A stretch of DNA of 64,000 bases from Ilex aquifolium (lineage: Eukaryota > Streptophyta > Magnoliopsida > Aquifoliales > Aquifoliaceae), in the NCBI GenBank assembly GCA_951799425.1, contig OX637399.1, positions 19,442,001-19,506,000 of the forward strand, written 5' to 3'. Under the pieces are notes generated by a model. The model saw nothing but the letters and a program-made list of their open reading frames with translations. It had not been told where the DNA came from and made no database searches. Shown here one piece after another: positions 23,062-35,924 of this stretch. Position 1 is the first letter of the stretch. Each line of letters opens with the position of its first letter. The position numbers and the translations under genes are program-made.

Positions 23062-23798
23062 TTTTCCGAGCTTAATTGTTGAATATGTTCCTTGCAAGTG
23101 AAGAACTTGATTTCCATACACTTAAACCATCCTAAGGTTCTAGTTTATAGGTATCCTAGTTTTCATTTTAGGAAACATGCAAAATAATACATCTCCTATC
23201 CAATCATGAAAATGGACAAAACTTTGGTAAATAGCATCAACGTTCTTATGTTCTAATGGTTCTCGAGTATAGGATCATTAGACCATATGGTATTTGTAAA
23301 CCCCGCATGTTTATAATTATATAGTAAAGTATTGGTTTAGTGATTCATATATATAGATAATGATGTAAGAATAAATCATATGGATGGTAATAGTAGGAAA
23401 AGAATACTAGAGATGCATGTTGAATTTCTAAGTTAAGTTCGAAGACGTTTAAACTTGGAAAGGGTGATTAGACAAAATTCCAAATACTTTGAGGCCAAAA
23501 TAAGGTCTCCATTGAATCCGGGAGGTCGAAAAACATTGGGAGAGGTGATATGACTTGTATAAGAGGTTAGAAAGGATTCCGGAGTTAAAATACGCTTTAG
23601 AGTGAAGTTGGGTAAAAAGTATCTTGGACACCTTCTAGTATTTTGGCCATAAATTTTTATTCTTATGTCCAATTGATCTGAAATTTTTACAGTAGATAGT
23701 AGAAATCTAGAGCTACAAAAGTGTCTCTAATGAAAATTTTCCAATTCGACCTCTAAATGGGTCAAAAATGCGCTAGAAGTTCCTGTGAGCAAAACCTT

Positions 23799-23957
23799 CC
23801 GGAAGAACGATAAAACCTTCCGGAAGGTCGATGACAAAAACCTTCCAGTGAGCAAAACCTTCCGGAAGGATGATAAAACCTTCCGGAAGGTCGATGACAA
23901 AAACCTTCCAGTGAGCAAAACCTTCCGGAAGAACGACAAAAACCTTCCGGAAGGTTA
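23799..23957. repeat. TTCCGGAA palindrome array in solo LTR 1
   Basis: Six copies of ACCTTCCGGAAG(GT), plus half-copies ACCTTCCAGTGAGC, are separated by ATAAA- or GACAAAAA-type spacers. The array occupies the place where the homologous LTR at 29379 has CGTACCGGTACG. Confidence 0.92.
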
Positions 23958-24598
23958 GTGTAAAAATCCAAAAATTTCTGTTTCGCGAATGCCGGCTCTT
24001 CCTACATTATAAATACATAATGTCTTCCCTTAGCCTTCATTACACACCTTAAAACCCTAGAAAACATTAGAGAGAAAGAGGGGAAGAGAAAAACACAAGA
24101 TCAAAGGTGAAAAACAAGGAATTCAAGGGTGATTCAAGATCCAATCTTCATCTTCTTCACACTAAACCTAGGTTTTCAAGAACATTGAGGTAGGGGTTTT
24201 CTCTCATTCACTTACATTGATGTTAGGGTTATGATATATATATGTTTTGGCTATCAATGGTATATATATATGCTATGAAATCATCCTCTCTTAGGCTTTT
24301 ACATGTTTTGAACAAAGTGAGGGTTTAAAACCCATGAAATCTCCTTTTTATTTTGAAAAACCTTAATCTTTAGAGAGTGATGTATTCCCTTCCTTAATGC
24401 TTCTTTTATTATGGATTTCAAAACCTTAGTGCTTTGCGTTGGGTAGAAAGATGATGTTATTGTTGATCTCATGCATTTTCTTAGTTGGTTGGGAAATTGT
24501 TACATGATGTCTATTTTGGGGATTTTGGATAGATGCTTGTAAATTGAGATGAATGTTGAAATTGTATGTTTGGATTGGATTGTTTGTGATGCACATGA

Positions 24599-24830
24599 GT
24601 GAGAGGTTCCTTGTAAGGATGCTCACCCCTTCCCAAGAGGTTCCTTGTAAGGATGCTTGGGAAGCCATGAAGTGATTTGTGAGAGGTTCCTTGTAAGGAT
24701 GCTCACCCCCTTCCCAAGAGGTTCCTTGTAAGGATGCTTGGGAAGCCATGTAATGATTTGTGAGAGGTTCCTTGTAAGGATGCTCACCCATTCTCAAGAG
24801 GTTCCTTGTAAGGATGCTTGAGAATCAAAG
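24599..24830 (+). repeat. Tandem repeat in solo LTR 1
   Basis: The 20-bp word AGGTTCCTTGTAAGGATGCT occurs six times, alternating with GTGAG...CTCACC and CCCAAG...CTTGGG flanks, so each copy can fold into a stem. The two-copy unit is about 80 bp. The relative at 29379 has one copy only (near 30612). Confidence 0.9.
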
Positions 24831-25630
24831 ATGACCTAAACGGGGGGTGGAGGTTACTCTAAAGTATGCCACCTACCTAAAGAATTGTTTGAAATTGTGA
24901 ATGGAGGACTGGGTTATATTTGGAAATGGTTTGCTAAATGTATAGTGGTTTCAATTACTCATTCAATTATTGTGGTTCCGTAAACTTGAGATCTATTAAA
25001 TGTCACCGCTTTACTTCAAAAGTTATGTATGATATTTGTGAAATGAGACCGACCTTTTTAAATGCTTTTCTAAACCTTGTATGGGTTTGAGAGAATTGTT
25101 CTACCGAGCTTTGTGCTCACCCCCTACCGCTAACATTTTTCAGATTTCCTACAAGAGGAGGACGTAGGGGTCGAGGAGCCCGCTACTTGGGAGACTCCAC
25201 TGGAAGGGAGTGTGGACCCCGAGGTGGACGCCTAGAGCGACACTTTCTTTTGTTCTAGACTAGGATATTCATCTTTAACCTTGTAAAGTCTAGTTTCCTT
25301 TTGTTATTTCCGCTGCGCTACATTATTTGATTTTGGGAATGTAAAGGCCATTGCTTGGCCTATTCTTTTGGGGTAACATTATGGATAGTATAGATGGTAA
25401 ATGGAATTTTTATTGTTATTGGATGGTTAAATGGACCCTGTGTGGTCAAGTTTATATAATTGTACAGGTTGTGTTTTTGGGTAGAGCTTCCCGTACAAAG
25501 GAGACTCTGCCCAAATTTTGTTAAATCTAGGATGTTTCTTATTTGATGGTTATATAGTAGTTGCTCTCATGCTATGAATGGTTTTAGAATGTAATGCCGT
25601 CCAGGGTGGTACTTGGGGCGTTACAGTATT

Positions 25631-26015
25631 GGAGTAAAATGGAAGTATTGAAAAATTCAGCCTCATCATTATAAGAGTAGGGGTAAAATGTGTTAACTAA
25701 CATCCTAATGAAGCAAAACCGATGAGTAAGGTAAGTTAATTCATCAGTAAATTCATCGGAATACACAAAATGTTTCTAATTGGAACGTTGGTAAAATTCT
25801 GGGGGATGGAAGAATAAATAAATTACGAATGATGGATAACCCTCAAACTAGGTGTTTCTGGGGTAGAATAGAGTTGACGATGGGTTGAGGGCATTAGAAA
25901 ACCTTAAAGAAGATATTCGAGTTATGTACGAATAACTGTAAGGTCAAGAAACCCCTAGATTGATAATTAAGAACGTAAGTGGTTAGAGGGTAAAATGGTC
26001 ATTTTGAAGTTCGGG
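25631..26015. other. Stretch between solo LTR 1 and the Mutator-like element
   Basis: Noncoding. It is probably part of the older LTR D, since phrases such as GGTAAAATGGTCATTTTGAA are typical of LTR upstream regions. Nothing else recognised. Confidence 0.4.
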
Positions 26016-26139
26016 TAACATTTCGGATCCAGCTCCTCTGCTTTTCCTTAAGAACAGCAGTCCCTGTTGTTCGCCCAAAATGGCACCGTTTGGTGCCTTT
26101 TTTAAAAAACCAAAAACCAAACGGCACCGTTCCATTTTT

Positions 26140-28016
26140 CTTGACAAAAAATTCAAGCCCTAAAACTGTCAAAGACCCAAAATGATGCCACAATCGAAGA
26201 CCCAAAAAATTCTAACACTCCATCGCCTAAGCCTTCACCAATGCCGACGCCGACGCCTACTAGGTACTTCACCATCAATTTCAGATAAACTGAGGAAGAT
26301 AAAGAAGCAAAGGATGTGGACTAATATGTTCGAAGCTACTCAAATCTGGACGATTCAGAGGCTACCGTCGGTGCATTGTATCAAATGAGGGATTTGGTCA
26401 GTAAGTATGACATTGATTACAATATTATATTGGGGGTTGTAATTTGCACAATCCCATCAGAGGCTACAAAATGACAAGTTTTTAAACCTGATAAGATTGA
26501 GTTTGTTAGATTCATAGCAATTTTCATTATTCATTTTTTTCTCGGAAAGTAATTTGCACTATTCTTAACCTTATCGAAAACTTCTAACTTTCTGTGTATA
26601 GTAAAGTAAGATCCTACTGTAATTTTAAGTACATATTGATAATGTTTATAAATTTGTTTAATTAGCGTTTGTGTTACCATTTTTGAATTAATTATTATTT
26701 TTCAATTGATAGTGTATGGTTAATTTGTTGATTATGATGAATTAGATCATCAAATTAAGTTTAAATTACATACGGGTTTAACAATGAGAAAAACTTGTTG
26801 ACATAATTTTGATTTTCGAATGTTGAAAGGTGTTGTTGCAATTATTGGGTTTGTGTTTGAAAGGTGTTATGCTTATGGTTATGGGTTTTGCAATTTAAAT
26901 TGTGTGGTTTAAATTGTAATGTAATATAGTTATGTGTATTATTAATGCAAGTTACTTATGCTTGATGTAGGTTACAACATTGCATCTTCGACTACGGGAG
27001 CTCTACTAAAGATAATACAAGAAAGCTATGCTACAATTGTGCCAAGAGGGTGGGATGCATATTTTTTGCATGGTCGGATCATTTGCTACAACTGTGCCTG
27101 AAATTCCAAGTGATTAATGAAATAAAAAGAGCTAAATAGATTACAACCGAGTTACGGAGTGATGAACTTTACAGTCGAGTGCATCGACTTGAGTTGTTAC
27201 GATCCATATTCATGTTACTTTCTAGCTTTAATTTAGTGAAGTTGTTTGTGGTTGTAATGATACAATGATGTAACAGTTTACTTTCATTTATGGGAAGAAT
27301 CTTTTCTTAATTATGTAATGGTTTGTTTCATTTATGTAATGCTACTTATGTGTTGGTGGGATAACTTTTGATTGTTGAATGATGGTGGTATTGCATTAAA
27401 ATGAGATGTTTACTCTTTGTGTGCATTGGATAACTTAGCATTATGTTGGATGATGGTGGTGTAACTTAAGTTGATTGTTAGTGTAACGGTTGTTGGATGA
27501 TGGTGGCATTGAAGGGATGATATGTGTAATATTTGTATGTTGGATGATGGTATTGTAGGCATTTGTTGGATGATGATGACATTGCATGTTGGATGTTTAT
27601 GGATTCAATATAGTTAAACAATTTAAATTCAACCATCAACATGCATAAACATCAACTCACATTATGGGATCATGTATACAGGTGTTTCCAAAGGGATGGT
27701 TGATCGTCTAAAACAAGACAATAGAAAATTCACCATCCCCGTAGGAAAAGAATACATTGTAATTTCACATTTCAAAAGGGTCAAAAAGAAAGTGTTAAGA
27801 TCAAGCATAACTGGACTTCAAAACTTGAACAGCAATTTGAAGCACCATCCAGCACTGCAGCAGCAACACCAACTTCATTGCAAAACCATCAGCATCAAGC
27901 AATAGCAAAAAACCGTACCAACAACTCAGCCACCTGCAACCATGGAGGGCATCACAAACACAACTTTTTCCCTCTTGTTCTTCAAATATCCTTGAAAAAA
28001 TCATAGAAGTTCTCAT
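26140..28016. other. MULE interior beyond the transposase 3' end
   Basis: No recognised gene. Short frames (26182-26388, 27672-27905) have no motif I know. A loose repeat of GTTGGATGATGGTGG occurs about six times between 27380 and 27600. A possible exon near 26971-27050 (encoding GALLKIIQESYATIVPRG) follows an acceptor-like TAG. Confidence 0.45.
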
Positions 28017-29378
28017 TCATGAAGGAGGATTCTGCAATGAATAAATGCATTTGTGTTGCATCAAATAACATACCCTACATAAATTAGAATGGATCAATGA
28101 GAATATAACATTAAAATCAATGTAATCAATGTATGAATAAACTAACATACCTGAGTATTGGATGCTTGTGAACATACTGGTTTTGTAGATAATGGTTGTG
28201 AAGATAATGGTTGTGGACATACTGGTTGTGAAGATGAAGGTACCTTAATGACAATTAATCCTCAAATCAATATTTTCGTATGTTAAGTAAATATAAAAAA
28301 ATCATTCAATGTTCGATTTGTCATACCTTGGACATATTAGAATGTTGTGTAACTACTTTCTTCCTCTTAGATAGCTTCTCATGCCACGACTTGAGTCAAC
28401 CCCAACCTTTGTAACCACCATCCTTCATTTTTATACCTTTCACTCGTAAAATGTTAGGCACCACATTCTCCATTCCTTCATTATCCACACATGTGCTTTC
28501 GAATGAAGCACTACCTTCATCAATATGTGATGCAAACATTTTCTCCACTTGTTTAAATAAATTATGACGAGATCTTGCCACCAACTTGGGATCCTCCACA
28601 TTTGATACACTATAATATGGTGTATGAATATTCCTTGCATCTCATCTCCATCTCTTTATTATGTAGCCTTCAGGAATTTGCTTAATATTCATTGTGTCCA
28701 ACACTTTAAGTGCATGACTACATAATATTCCAACCATTTCAAACTTTCGACAACTACAGCTAACAAGTTGTTCAGTAGCATTTATGCACATCAAATGCTC
28801 CCTCTCTTTTCCAAACAATTTAACAACAAATTGATGTTGTTGCTCCATAGTATTGCATGGCTTCACAACAACACACTGGAATGTATCATACTCATCATGA
28901 AATAAATCAAACACAGGAGGAGTATAACATTGTCCAACTTGCACCAACATGGGAGTTTTTTTTAACTTCATTCTTGGCAACTTTTTCCTAGCATGGTACT
29001 CTTCCTCCGACTCCACATATCTCTTATCATTTACAACTCTATCAAAGTGAGTAAATAATTGAACAATATCATGATCTGGTTTTAAGTATTTTCGCAATTT
29101 TGCATTCAAACTCTCACTAAGATGGGTGCTCCTCATACCTGCCGTGAAAGTTCTTTTCATATACACCTTAGCCCATTTCTCCCTCAAAGTCCAAGTTGTT
29201 TTCATCCAGGTATAATCACGCAAATTATACTCATCAAGCAAAATATTCCAAGTCTCAAACAATTCATGCTCTTCCGTATATTCATAGATGCATTTTTGTA
29301 AATTGGTGACAAAGTTAAAACCATCATTGTATATATTCCCGAGATGCTTTAAAGCATTTTGGGAAAGGTGTCAAGTAC

Positions 29379-31603
29379 TGTAACACCCCGAATTTTCTTT
29401 TATATAATTATAGAGATATATATATATAGTAAATAATATTTGTAAAGATGTAGATATATGTAGTGACATAAGAATAAACCGTAGGAATAAATGCTATGGA
29501 GATAATTTGATTGGGAAGTTACGTGTCGAAGATGTTTAAACTTGGAAAGGGTGACTAGACAAGTTTCTAAAAGTCTGTAGGTCAAAATAATGATTCCATT
29601 GAATCCGGAAGGTCGAAAAACATTGGGAGTGGTAATATGGATGTATTGGAAGTTAGGAAGTGTCTCGGAGTTAAAATACACTTTAGCGAGAATTTGGGTA
29701 AAAATGGGTATTGAACACTACTTAGTGTTTTGGCCATAACTTTTTATCCTTAAGTCCAATTGATCTTAAAATTTTACAGTAGATAGTAGACATCTAGGGC
29801 TACAAAAGTATATCTCATGAAAATTTTCCAATTCGACCTCTAAATGGGTCAAAACTGCATTGGAAGTTGAAACAAAAATCTGGAAGTCAAACCGTACCGG
29901 TACGCTGAACTCCAGAAGCTAAATCGTACCGGTACGCGTACCGGTACGCTGGACTCCAGAAGCTCAACCATACCGGTACGCGTACCGGTACGCCCGACAA
30001 AATCCAGCCCGATCCGACTGCGGGTCTTCCTCCATTTCTTCCACTATAAATACATTTTGTCACCTCCTTAGCCTTCATTACACCACTCCAAACCCTAGAA
30101 AACATAAGAGAGAAAGAGAGAAAGAGAGAAACACAAGAACAAGAGATTGAAGGGTTGATTCAAGATCAAAGCCCTAATTTTTTCAAGAACACCAAGGTAG
30201 GGGATTTCTTCCTATTCTCTTACATTGAGGCTAGGGTTAAATTATATGTATTCTTTTGGTTCAAAATCGTATATACTTGCTATTATTTACTTGATTCTTG
30301 ATCCTCTTGCATTTATTACCATGTTTTCAACATTGTAGTAGTTGGGTAACCATTAAAGGTCCCTTTTTCATTCTCAAACCCTAGTTTTAAGAAAAATGAA
30401 TCTTTCCTCTTTACATTTTCTTTGTTCTCACCATCACAACCTTAGTGTTTGATATTGTATAACAAAATAATGTTTATGGTGATCTCTTGCTCTTTTTCTT
30501 CCATTTTGCTATGGTACAAATTGTGAAATTTGGGGATTTGTGGAGTATTGTGTTAATTGAGGAAATTGTGGATATCGTATGTCTTGTTTGGTTGTTTGGA
30601 AGAACAAGGGTGAGAGGTTCCTTGTAAGGATGCTTGAGAAATAAGGCTTTAAGGGAGAATTGGGGACTTGTGAAATTGTTGGTTATGTGAAATATTTATT
30701 GGTATTTTATTTCTTACGTGGTTGTACGATACGAACATGGATTACTATGGGCCGGGTATCATGTAGTGGGTATACGTCTTTATATGCCACGCGGGTATGA
30801 ACTTTTCCTACCACATGGAGTGGGTAGACGCCTTTGTACGCCGTGTGGGTATAAACTTTTCATATCGCTAATGATCACGGTTTAGTAACGTGGGTTGTAT
30901 CGGGCACACCGTGTGGGTCATCGTGCATTGTACCAAATACGATTTCTGCAAGAGTTTTGGGGTAGTATGGGATGCCACAAGAACTTGTGGAAATGGTGTA
31001 TGGTGGGATGGATTATGTTTTGGGAATTGATTCTTATTGGTATCTTGTGTTTAGTTATTCTTTTAATTACTGTGGTTCCTTAAACTTGAGATCTATTTAA
31101 AATGTCCTGCTTTTCCTTCAAAATGTTATATATGCTATTTGTGAAAATGAGACCAACCGTTTTATATGCTTTCCTAAACCTTGTTTGAGTTTGGGAAGAT
31201 TTTGCTGCAGAGCTTCGTGCTCATCCCCTACAATTAACATTTTTCAGATTATGCTATAGAGGAGGAGCTTGGCGCTAATGAGCAGGGCCTTGGGGAAGCC
31301 TCATTAGAGGGGTACCTGGATCCCGAGTGGGACATTTAGAGATGCCCTTTTACTTTTGTACTAGACTAGGAACCAACATGTACAAACATTGTAAAGTCTA
31401 GTTTTCTTTTGTAATTCCGCTGCGCTACATTATTAAATTTTTGAGATGTAAATGCCATGGTTGGGCATATTCTTTTGGACAATGATGTAAATATTTCATG
31501 GATGATGAATAAAGTTTAATTTATTTATGAATGATATTAGTGCTCTCATGATGTGAATGTTTTAGAATGTAATGCCGTCCAGGGTGGTATTTGGGGCGTT
31601 ACA
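29379..31603 (+). repeat. Solo LTR of the element B family, inside the FAR1-like gene
   Basis: Starts TGTAACACCCCG and ends GGGGCGTTACA, with AGTAC duplicated (29374-29378, 31604-31608). It is the B-family LTR in the opposite orientation: long stretches match, including the region 30890-31085. It has five CGTACCGGTACG-type palindromes (29893-29992) upstream of a TATA box (CTATAAATAC near 30045). Confidence 0.93.
29893..29992. repeat. CCGG-palindrome array in solo LTR 29379
   Basis: Copies of CGTACCGGTACG at 29893, 29925, 29937 and 29981, plus a variant ATACCGGTACG at about 29970. Spacers contain repeated CTGNACTCCAGAAGCT, so the whole unit of palindrome plus spacer is tandemly duplicated. 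Confidence 0.93.
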
Positions 31604-32915
31604 AGTACATAGCCCGTGATAAGTCTCCGGCATCACTTAGATTATTGCCTTAGCCATTGCTTGATCTTGGTCAGTAAAAATGGTGATAGGTTCTTCCTAG
31701 ACATTGCTTGCAAAAATGTCTCAAATAACCATTGAAACGACATTGTCGTTTCATCATACAATAATGCAGCACTAAAAATCACGGTTTTTCTAAAATGATT
31801 AAAGCAATAAAGCATGCAAAAGGCCGATAATCCTTGTTCGTACGAAATGTTGTGTCAAATGAGACAACGTCTCCAAAGTGACCAGAGTCAATAATCATTT
31901 TCGGGTCAGCCCAAAAAATATTTGTATTATGCTCCTCAACATCCAATTGGATATCATAGTAAAATGATGGATTTTTAACCGCTTCTAACCGAAAATAATT
32001 CAACAAACTACCAGCTTCACCATATCTCAACTCTCATTGCCTCCTATCACGGATGTAATTTTTTTGGTCTTGTCGAGTGAACCCCAAATTTTCCCTTCCA
32101 CCTGCATGGGTACTCATAAGTTCATATGAATCTTTAAGTAATATCCCACAATCCGCTGCCATGTCAACATGAATGTCTTGCACAGTAGAAACCTTCCTTT
32201 GGGATGACATCATATACACACATTCCTTAAGGTGCAATGGATGATTGTGATCATCCTCCCATTTGACCACGATAAATTTTCCAATTTCCCGATTGAGGGA
32301 CATGCACATGTGAGCCGGACATTTGGTTCGTGTCTCGGCTCGCGACTTTATTACTTTCCAATCCCTTTTATCCACATCTCATTGTCCCTATTTGCAACAA
32401 ACATACTTTCTATAAATTATGATCTGGTCTTTCTTACTTTTATTGTGATATTCTTTTCTCACACTAAATCCGACCGAACCTCCATATTTGTTATAAAACT
32501 CATAAGCATCTTCATCCGAGTCAAAATACATACCAATACTTAAAGTGTTCACAATTTCATTAACCACAATGGACCCCATTATAGATGTTAGTACCTGCAA
32601 AAAAAAAAAAAAAGGACTAACTACTGTATCAACACTAAAACTAGCTTCAATGTAATTTGTTTTTTGAACAGTATGTTACATAGAGAAGGTGGCGATGAGG
32701 TTCGAACCCACGATCAATATAAATTAACAACAAACCAAAACATCACAATTAAATCATATCATAAAATTTAATAATGATCAAAGAAATCAACAAAAAAATC
32801 GAAGATTCAAAATTTTAAAATTTAAAATTAGGTCAAAAAAAATCCAACTAATAAAAATGTAAATTTGTGGGTGTGTATGTATATTCATATATATATGTGT
32901 GTGTGTGTGTGTTTA

Positions 32916-35461
32916 TGTAAAACCCGAGTAAATTTGAACTTTTTCTGAAAAATGGTAAAACAGTAATTTGTCACTATAATGCGTATTTAAAATACTTATG
33001 TTTCTAGAGCTCGGATGACACAACGAATTTCTCCGTTAGATTCGTATCGCGAAATCTAGTTACCCTGTCAAATTTTATTGAATTCCGAGATAGTCGGATT
33101 TTGCACGTATTTCGAGGTAACTGGGTGGCGGCTGACCTCACAAAGGTCCCCACAAATAAATTTTATAAAATTTCCTTAAAATTGAATTGAAGTTCAAATA
33201 AAATTAATTTGAACTTAAACTGGGATGAAATTAATCGTTTCGGGGCGAAAACGGACCCGGAAATAAGGAAACGTGTGGCGCGATGTGGATCGCGAAATTT
33301 AAGGCTATAAATAGAGGCTAAATATCTTAAAATCAGACATTTTCTCACCCCATTCTCTGCTGGTCTGAACATTGGAGCTGAAGGGAGAGCAAGAGAGGAA
33401 AAAAATCAAACTTCAAGCTTTCTCCCTACGATTTTCGAAGTTCCGTCGGTCGGAATCCTTCGGACCAAGAGTTAAAGTCGATCACCTCGTTGAGGGCTAC
33501 GCCTACATACCAAAAAGAGCTGATTTCACCGAAAATCCAAATAGAAGATTTTGGGAAGTCAAGACTTTGAGGTTGGTGTTGGTGTTCTTGGAGGTTCTAC
33601 CACTTCTATTACGCTCCAAGAGGTAGGGTTCCCTCCTACTTTGGTTTATTTCTAACCTAGGGTTTCCAAATGGATTGGTTAGATGTATAGAACTATCTAT
33701 GACTTGCTATAGTCATGGAAGTAAGGAAATGGATATGAGAATGGTTTAAAACAAATCCCTAGCTTGGAATTGATATGTGGTAATTACTTGTGTAATTCCA
33801 TGGAATTTGGGGCTGTTATGTGGGCAGTTTTATGGGCTGTTTTGGGGCTGTTATATGGCCTATTTTGGGGCGATCATGTAGGCTGTTATGTGGGCTGTTT
33901 TGGGCTGTTATGTGGGCTATTATAGGGGCTGTTATGTGCTTATATGTGCCTTTGTAATAAAGTGTGTTATTGGCATACTTATGAAATAGCATGCTTGTGA
34001 TTGTGTTAAGTATGAAATGTTGATATATGTGTATTAATATATTGACGTTGTGATGAATTTTTTTGGAGATTATATGCATATGATATAATTGTCCATGATA
34101 CATGTTGAAATGTATGGTTAAATTGATCCATGACATTCATTACATATGGGACATGATATGTGGTTAAATTTGCTCATATGGCACTCATTACATATGGAGC
34201 ATGACGTTGGTAGTACAATGGTTCATTACATTGCATATGTATGGAGGCATCACGTTCATGGCTTTGTACATGAGTGTGAGTGTGTGGGTGCATGGTTTAA
34301 TCAAACACCATACTTGGTGGTTGATGGTGGGCTCGGGAAAGTTGGGTTGAAGATGTGACTGAGTCGCACGGTTGCATGCATGGAAAACTTGTGTCGGGTA
34401 GAGCAAGAAGGGCTAGACTCTCCCTCGGGTGCAAAACCCGGCTACTTGGTTCACACACTCCCCTGAGGTGAAATTCCGAAAAAGTGTGATGGTGTACGGA
34501 ACCGGCGGTTGTGATACCAAAATCTATTGCCCAACAAAGACACAATATTTTGTTTATAAAACACCCATTCCATGGGTAACATCCACAATGATTTGGTTTT
34601 ATAAATACATAACTTTTAATTCAAACAATCGTTAGATGTATTTTCGTCAATTGACGGATTCATTACACATGTGCATTGCATTGTGTTGTGGGAGTCGGTG
34701 AGGACTCGGGTCGAAGTTGCGTGAGTGAGTCTCGTCTCATTTCATGGCATGGCATAGAATTCCTATCATTGAATGCATATTCTTGATTGGAATGTTTTGA
34801 ATGATTGATTGTTGCATGTGACATTTCATATGCATCTAGGGTGGAGAGTAGCATCTGTAGGATATATTCTATTGAGCGTTGCTCACCCTATACGGGAAAA
34901 AATTTCAGGTGCGGGTTATACGCCGATGGACGGCACTCACTCGGGCACTTAAGGAGGAAGAAAAACCGAGATGTGGCTTTATTTTGAGTTCTTGTAAAAT
35001 CATTGTGAAAATTATGATTTTGAACATGTAAATATTTGGGAATAGTCGTAATGGGACTCACATGGACTGTTTTGAATGTAAATTTCATGATGTATGAGTT
35101 TGATATGAGTTTGGGTAGGTTTTCTCAAAACTTCATATTTCTGGAGTATTTCTAATATAACCTTGCACGTTTTTATATGAGTAAGGATAAATGTACCTGG
35201 CATGATCAATGTTTACTTATAAATGGATCCGGTGTGGTCAATATTAAATGTTGGACCTCAGATAGGTTTTGTGATTGTATGATGCACAGGTTGTGTTTTT
35301 GGGTAGAGCTCCCCGTACAAAAGAGACTCTGCCCGAATTTTTGTTCAATTATGGACCCCGGTAAATGGGGCATAACGGCGCGATATCGAGTTACTCGGTG
35401 TCCACGGGTATTCCGCGGGTTTATGGGTAATCAACGGACCCCCGGATTTTGGGGCGTCACA
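32916..35461 (+). repeat. Solo LTR 2 (plus strand), element 1/A-type family
   Basis: Starts TGTAAAACCCGAG and ends GGGGCGTCACA, with GTTTA duplicated (32911-32915, 35462-35466). 2546 bp. A TATA box (CTATAAATAG) lies near 33305, about 390 bp in. The copy lacks a CCGG array. A GGGCTGTTATGTG-type tandem repeat occupies 33811-33940. It sits in the 5' part of the MULE, outside the transposase coding part. Confidence 0.92.
33811..33940 (+). repeat. GGGCTGTTATGTG tandem repeat in solo LTR 2
   Basis: Around eight imperfect copies of GGGCTGTTATGTG/GGGCTGTTTTG in a row. A shorter, more decayed run is in the LTRs at about 54475-54580 and 60022-60130. Confidence 0.8.
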
Positions 35462-35924
35462 GTTTATACATATATCCACTTAAAAATATTCGAAATGGAC
35501 ATAAGAATACCCGAAATGGACGAATGAGACAAATCGCAAAACCAAACGTTACCTTTGTGAATAAACAAATCTTGATTCGTTTCTTGGAAAAGGTAAGGGT
35601 GAAATTTGAATTTTTTTGTTCCAGCTATGCACCAAGAATCGCAAAACCAAAGGATCCATTTTTGGTGTAGGAGTGCGCCAAGAATGGCGCCAAAATTTTG
35701 GGACTGTTCAAGAAAAATGGAACGGTGCTGTTTAACGAGCAAAAAAAAAGAGTGCAAACGATGCCGTTTTGGGCGAGGGTAAGGGCTGTTGTTCTTAAGG
35801 AAAAGTAGAGGAGCCGGATCCTAACATTTCAGCTTGGGGTTCAGAACAATCCTTCAAACTAAATTTTTTTGGTATAAAATAACGTTACAAAAGGATTCGA
35901 AACTTTGAAAATCTTAGAATAGAG

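Larger units (their letters stand above)
23295..25625 (+). repeat. Solo LTR 1 (plus strand) with TTCCGGAA palindromes
   Basis: Starts TGTAAACCCCGCATG and ends GGGGCGTTACA, with GTATT on both sides (23290-23294, 25626-25630) and no internal region, so it is a solo LTR left by LTR-LTR recombination. It is homologous in layout to the LTRs of B and 29379: the block AATTTTCCAATTCGACCTCT, then a palindrome array (23799-23957), a TATA box (CATTATAAATAC near 24009), a TTTTTCAG block and a GACGTAGGGG block near 25162. The palindromes differ from those of its relatives. Confidence 0.9.
28017..32600 (-). pseudogene. FAR1/FHY3-like MULE transposase pseudogene, split by a solo LTR
   Basis: In minus-strand order there is an acceptor (TTTTGCAG) near 32596, then the FAR1 DNA-binding region (YFDSDEDAYEFYNKYG, DKRDWKVIKSRAETRT, WEDDHNHPLH), then the transposase core (NTNIFWADPKMIIDSGHFGD, VVSFDTTFRTN). 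Solo LTR 29379-31603 follows, then the core C-terminus (LNAKLRKYLKPDHD) and a SWIM finger (VSCSCRKFEMVGILCSHAL). Small 3' exons end at 28017 (ASNTQ|NPPS*) with usable GT/AG sites. Damage: TAG and TGA after YVCCK near 32390, TGA after RRQ near 32032, a frameshift near 31797, TAA/TGA near 31630, TGA after KRWR at 28640, and TGA after YKGWG at 28396. FAR1-type proteins are MULE transposases; some were domesticated as light-signalling factors. Here the MULE ends show it is a transposon gene. Confidence 0.9.
26025..35821 (-). mobile_element. Mutator-like element (MULE) with FAR1-type transposase
   Basis: The 9-bp duplication TAACATTTC (26016-26024 and 35822-35830) flanks matching inverted ends. 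The left reads GGATCCAGCTCCTCTGC and the right, inverted, GGATCCGGCTCCTCTAC, both continuing TTTTCCTTAAGAACA. Similarity extends 70 or more bp inward (CGCCCAAAA.GGCA.CGTTT). Total length is 9.8 kb, but about 4.8 kb of that is two later solo LTRs (29379-31603 and 32916-35461), leaving about 5.0 kb. It encodes a FAR1-like transposase on the minus strand. The transposase has many disablements, so the element is dead. Confidence 0.92.

Noticed and set aside
32690-32720. tRNA-like GGTTCGAACCCACGATC
   Set aside because: Resembles a T-loop, but no acceptor stem or anticodon arm could be fitted around it.
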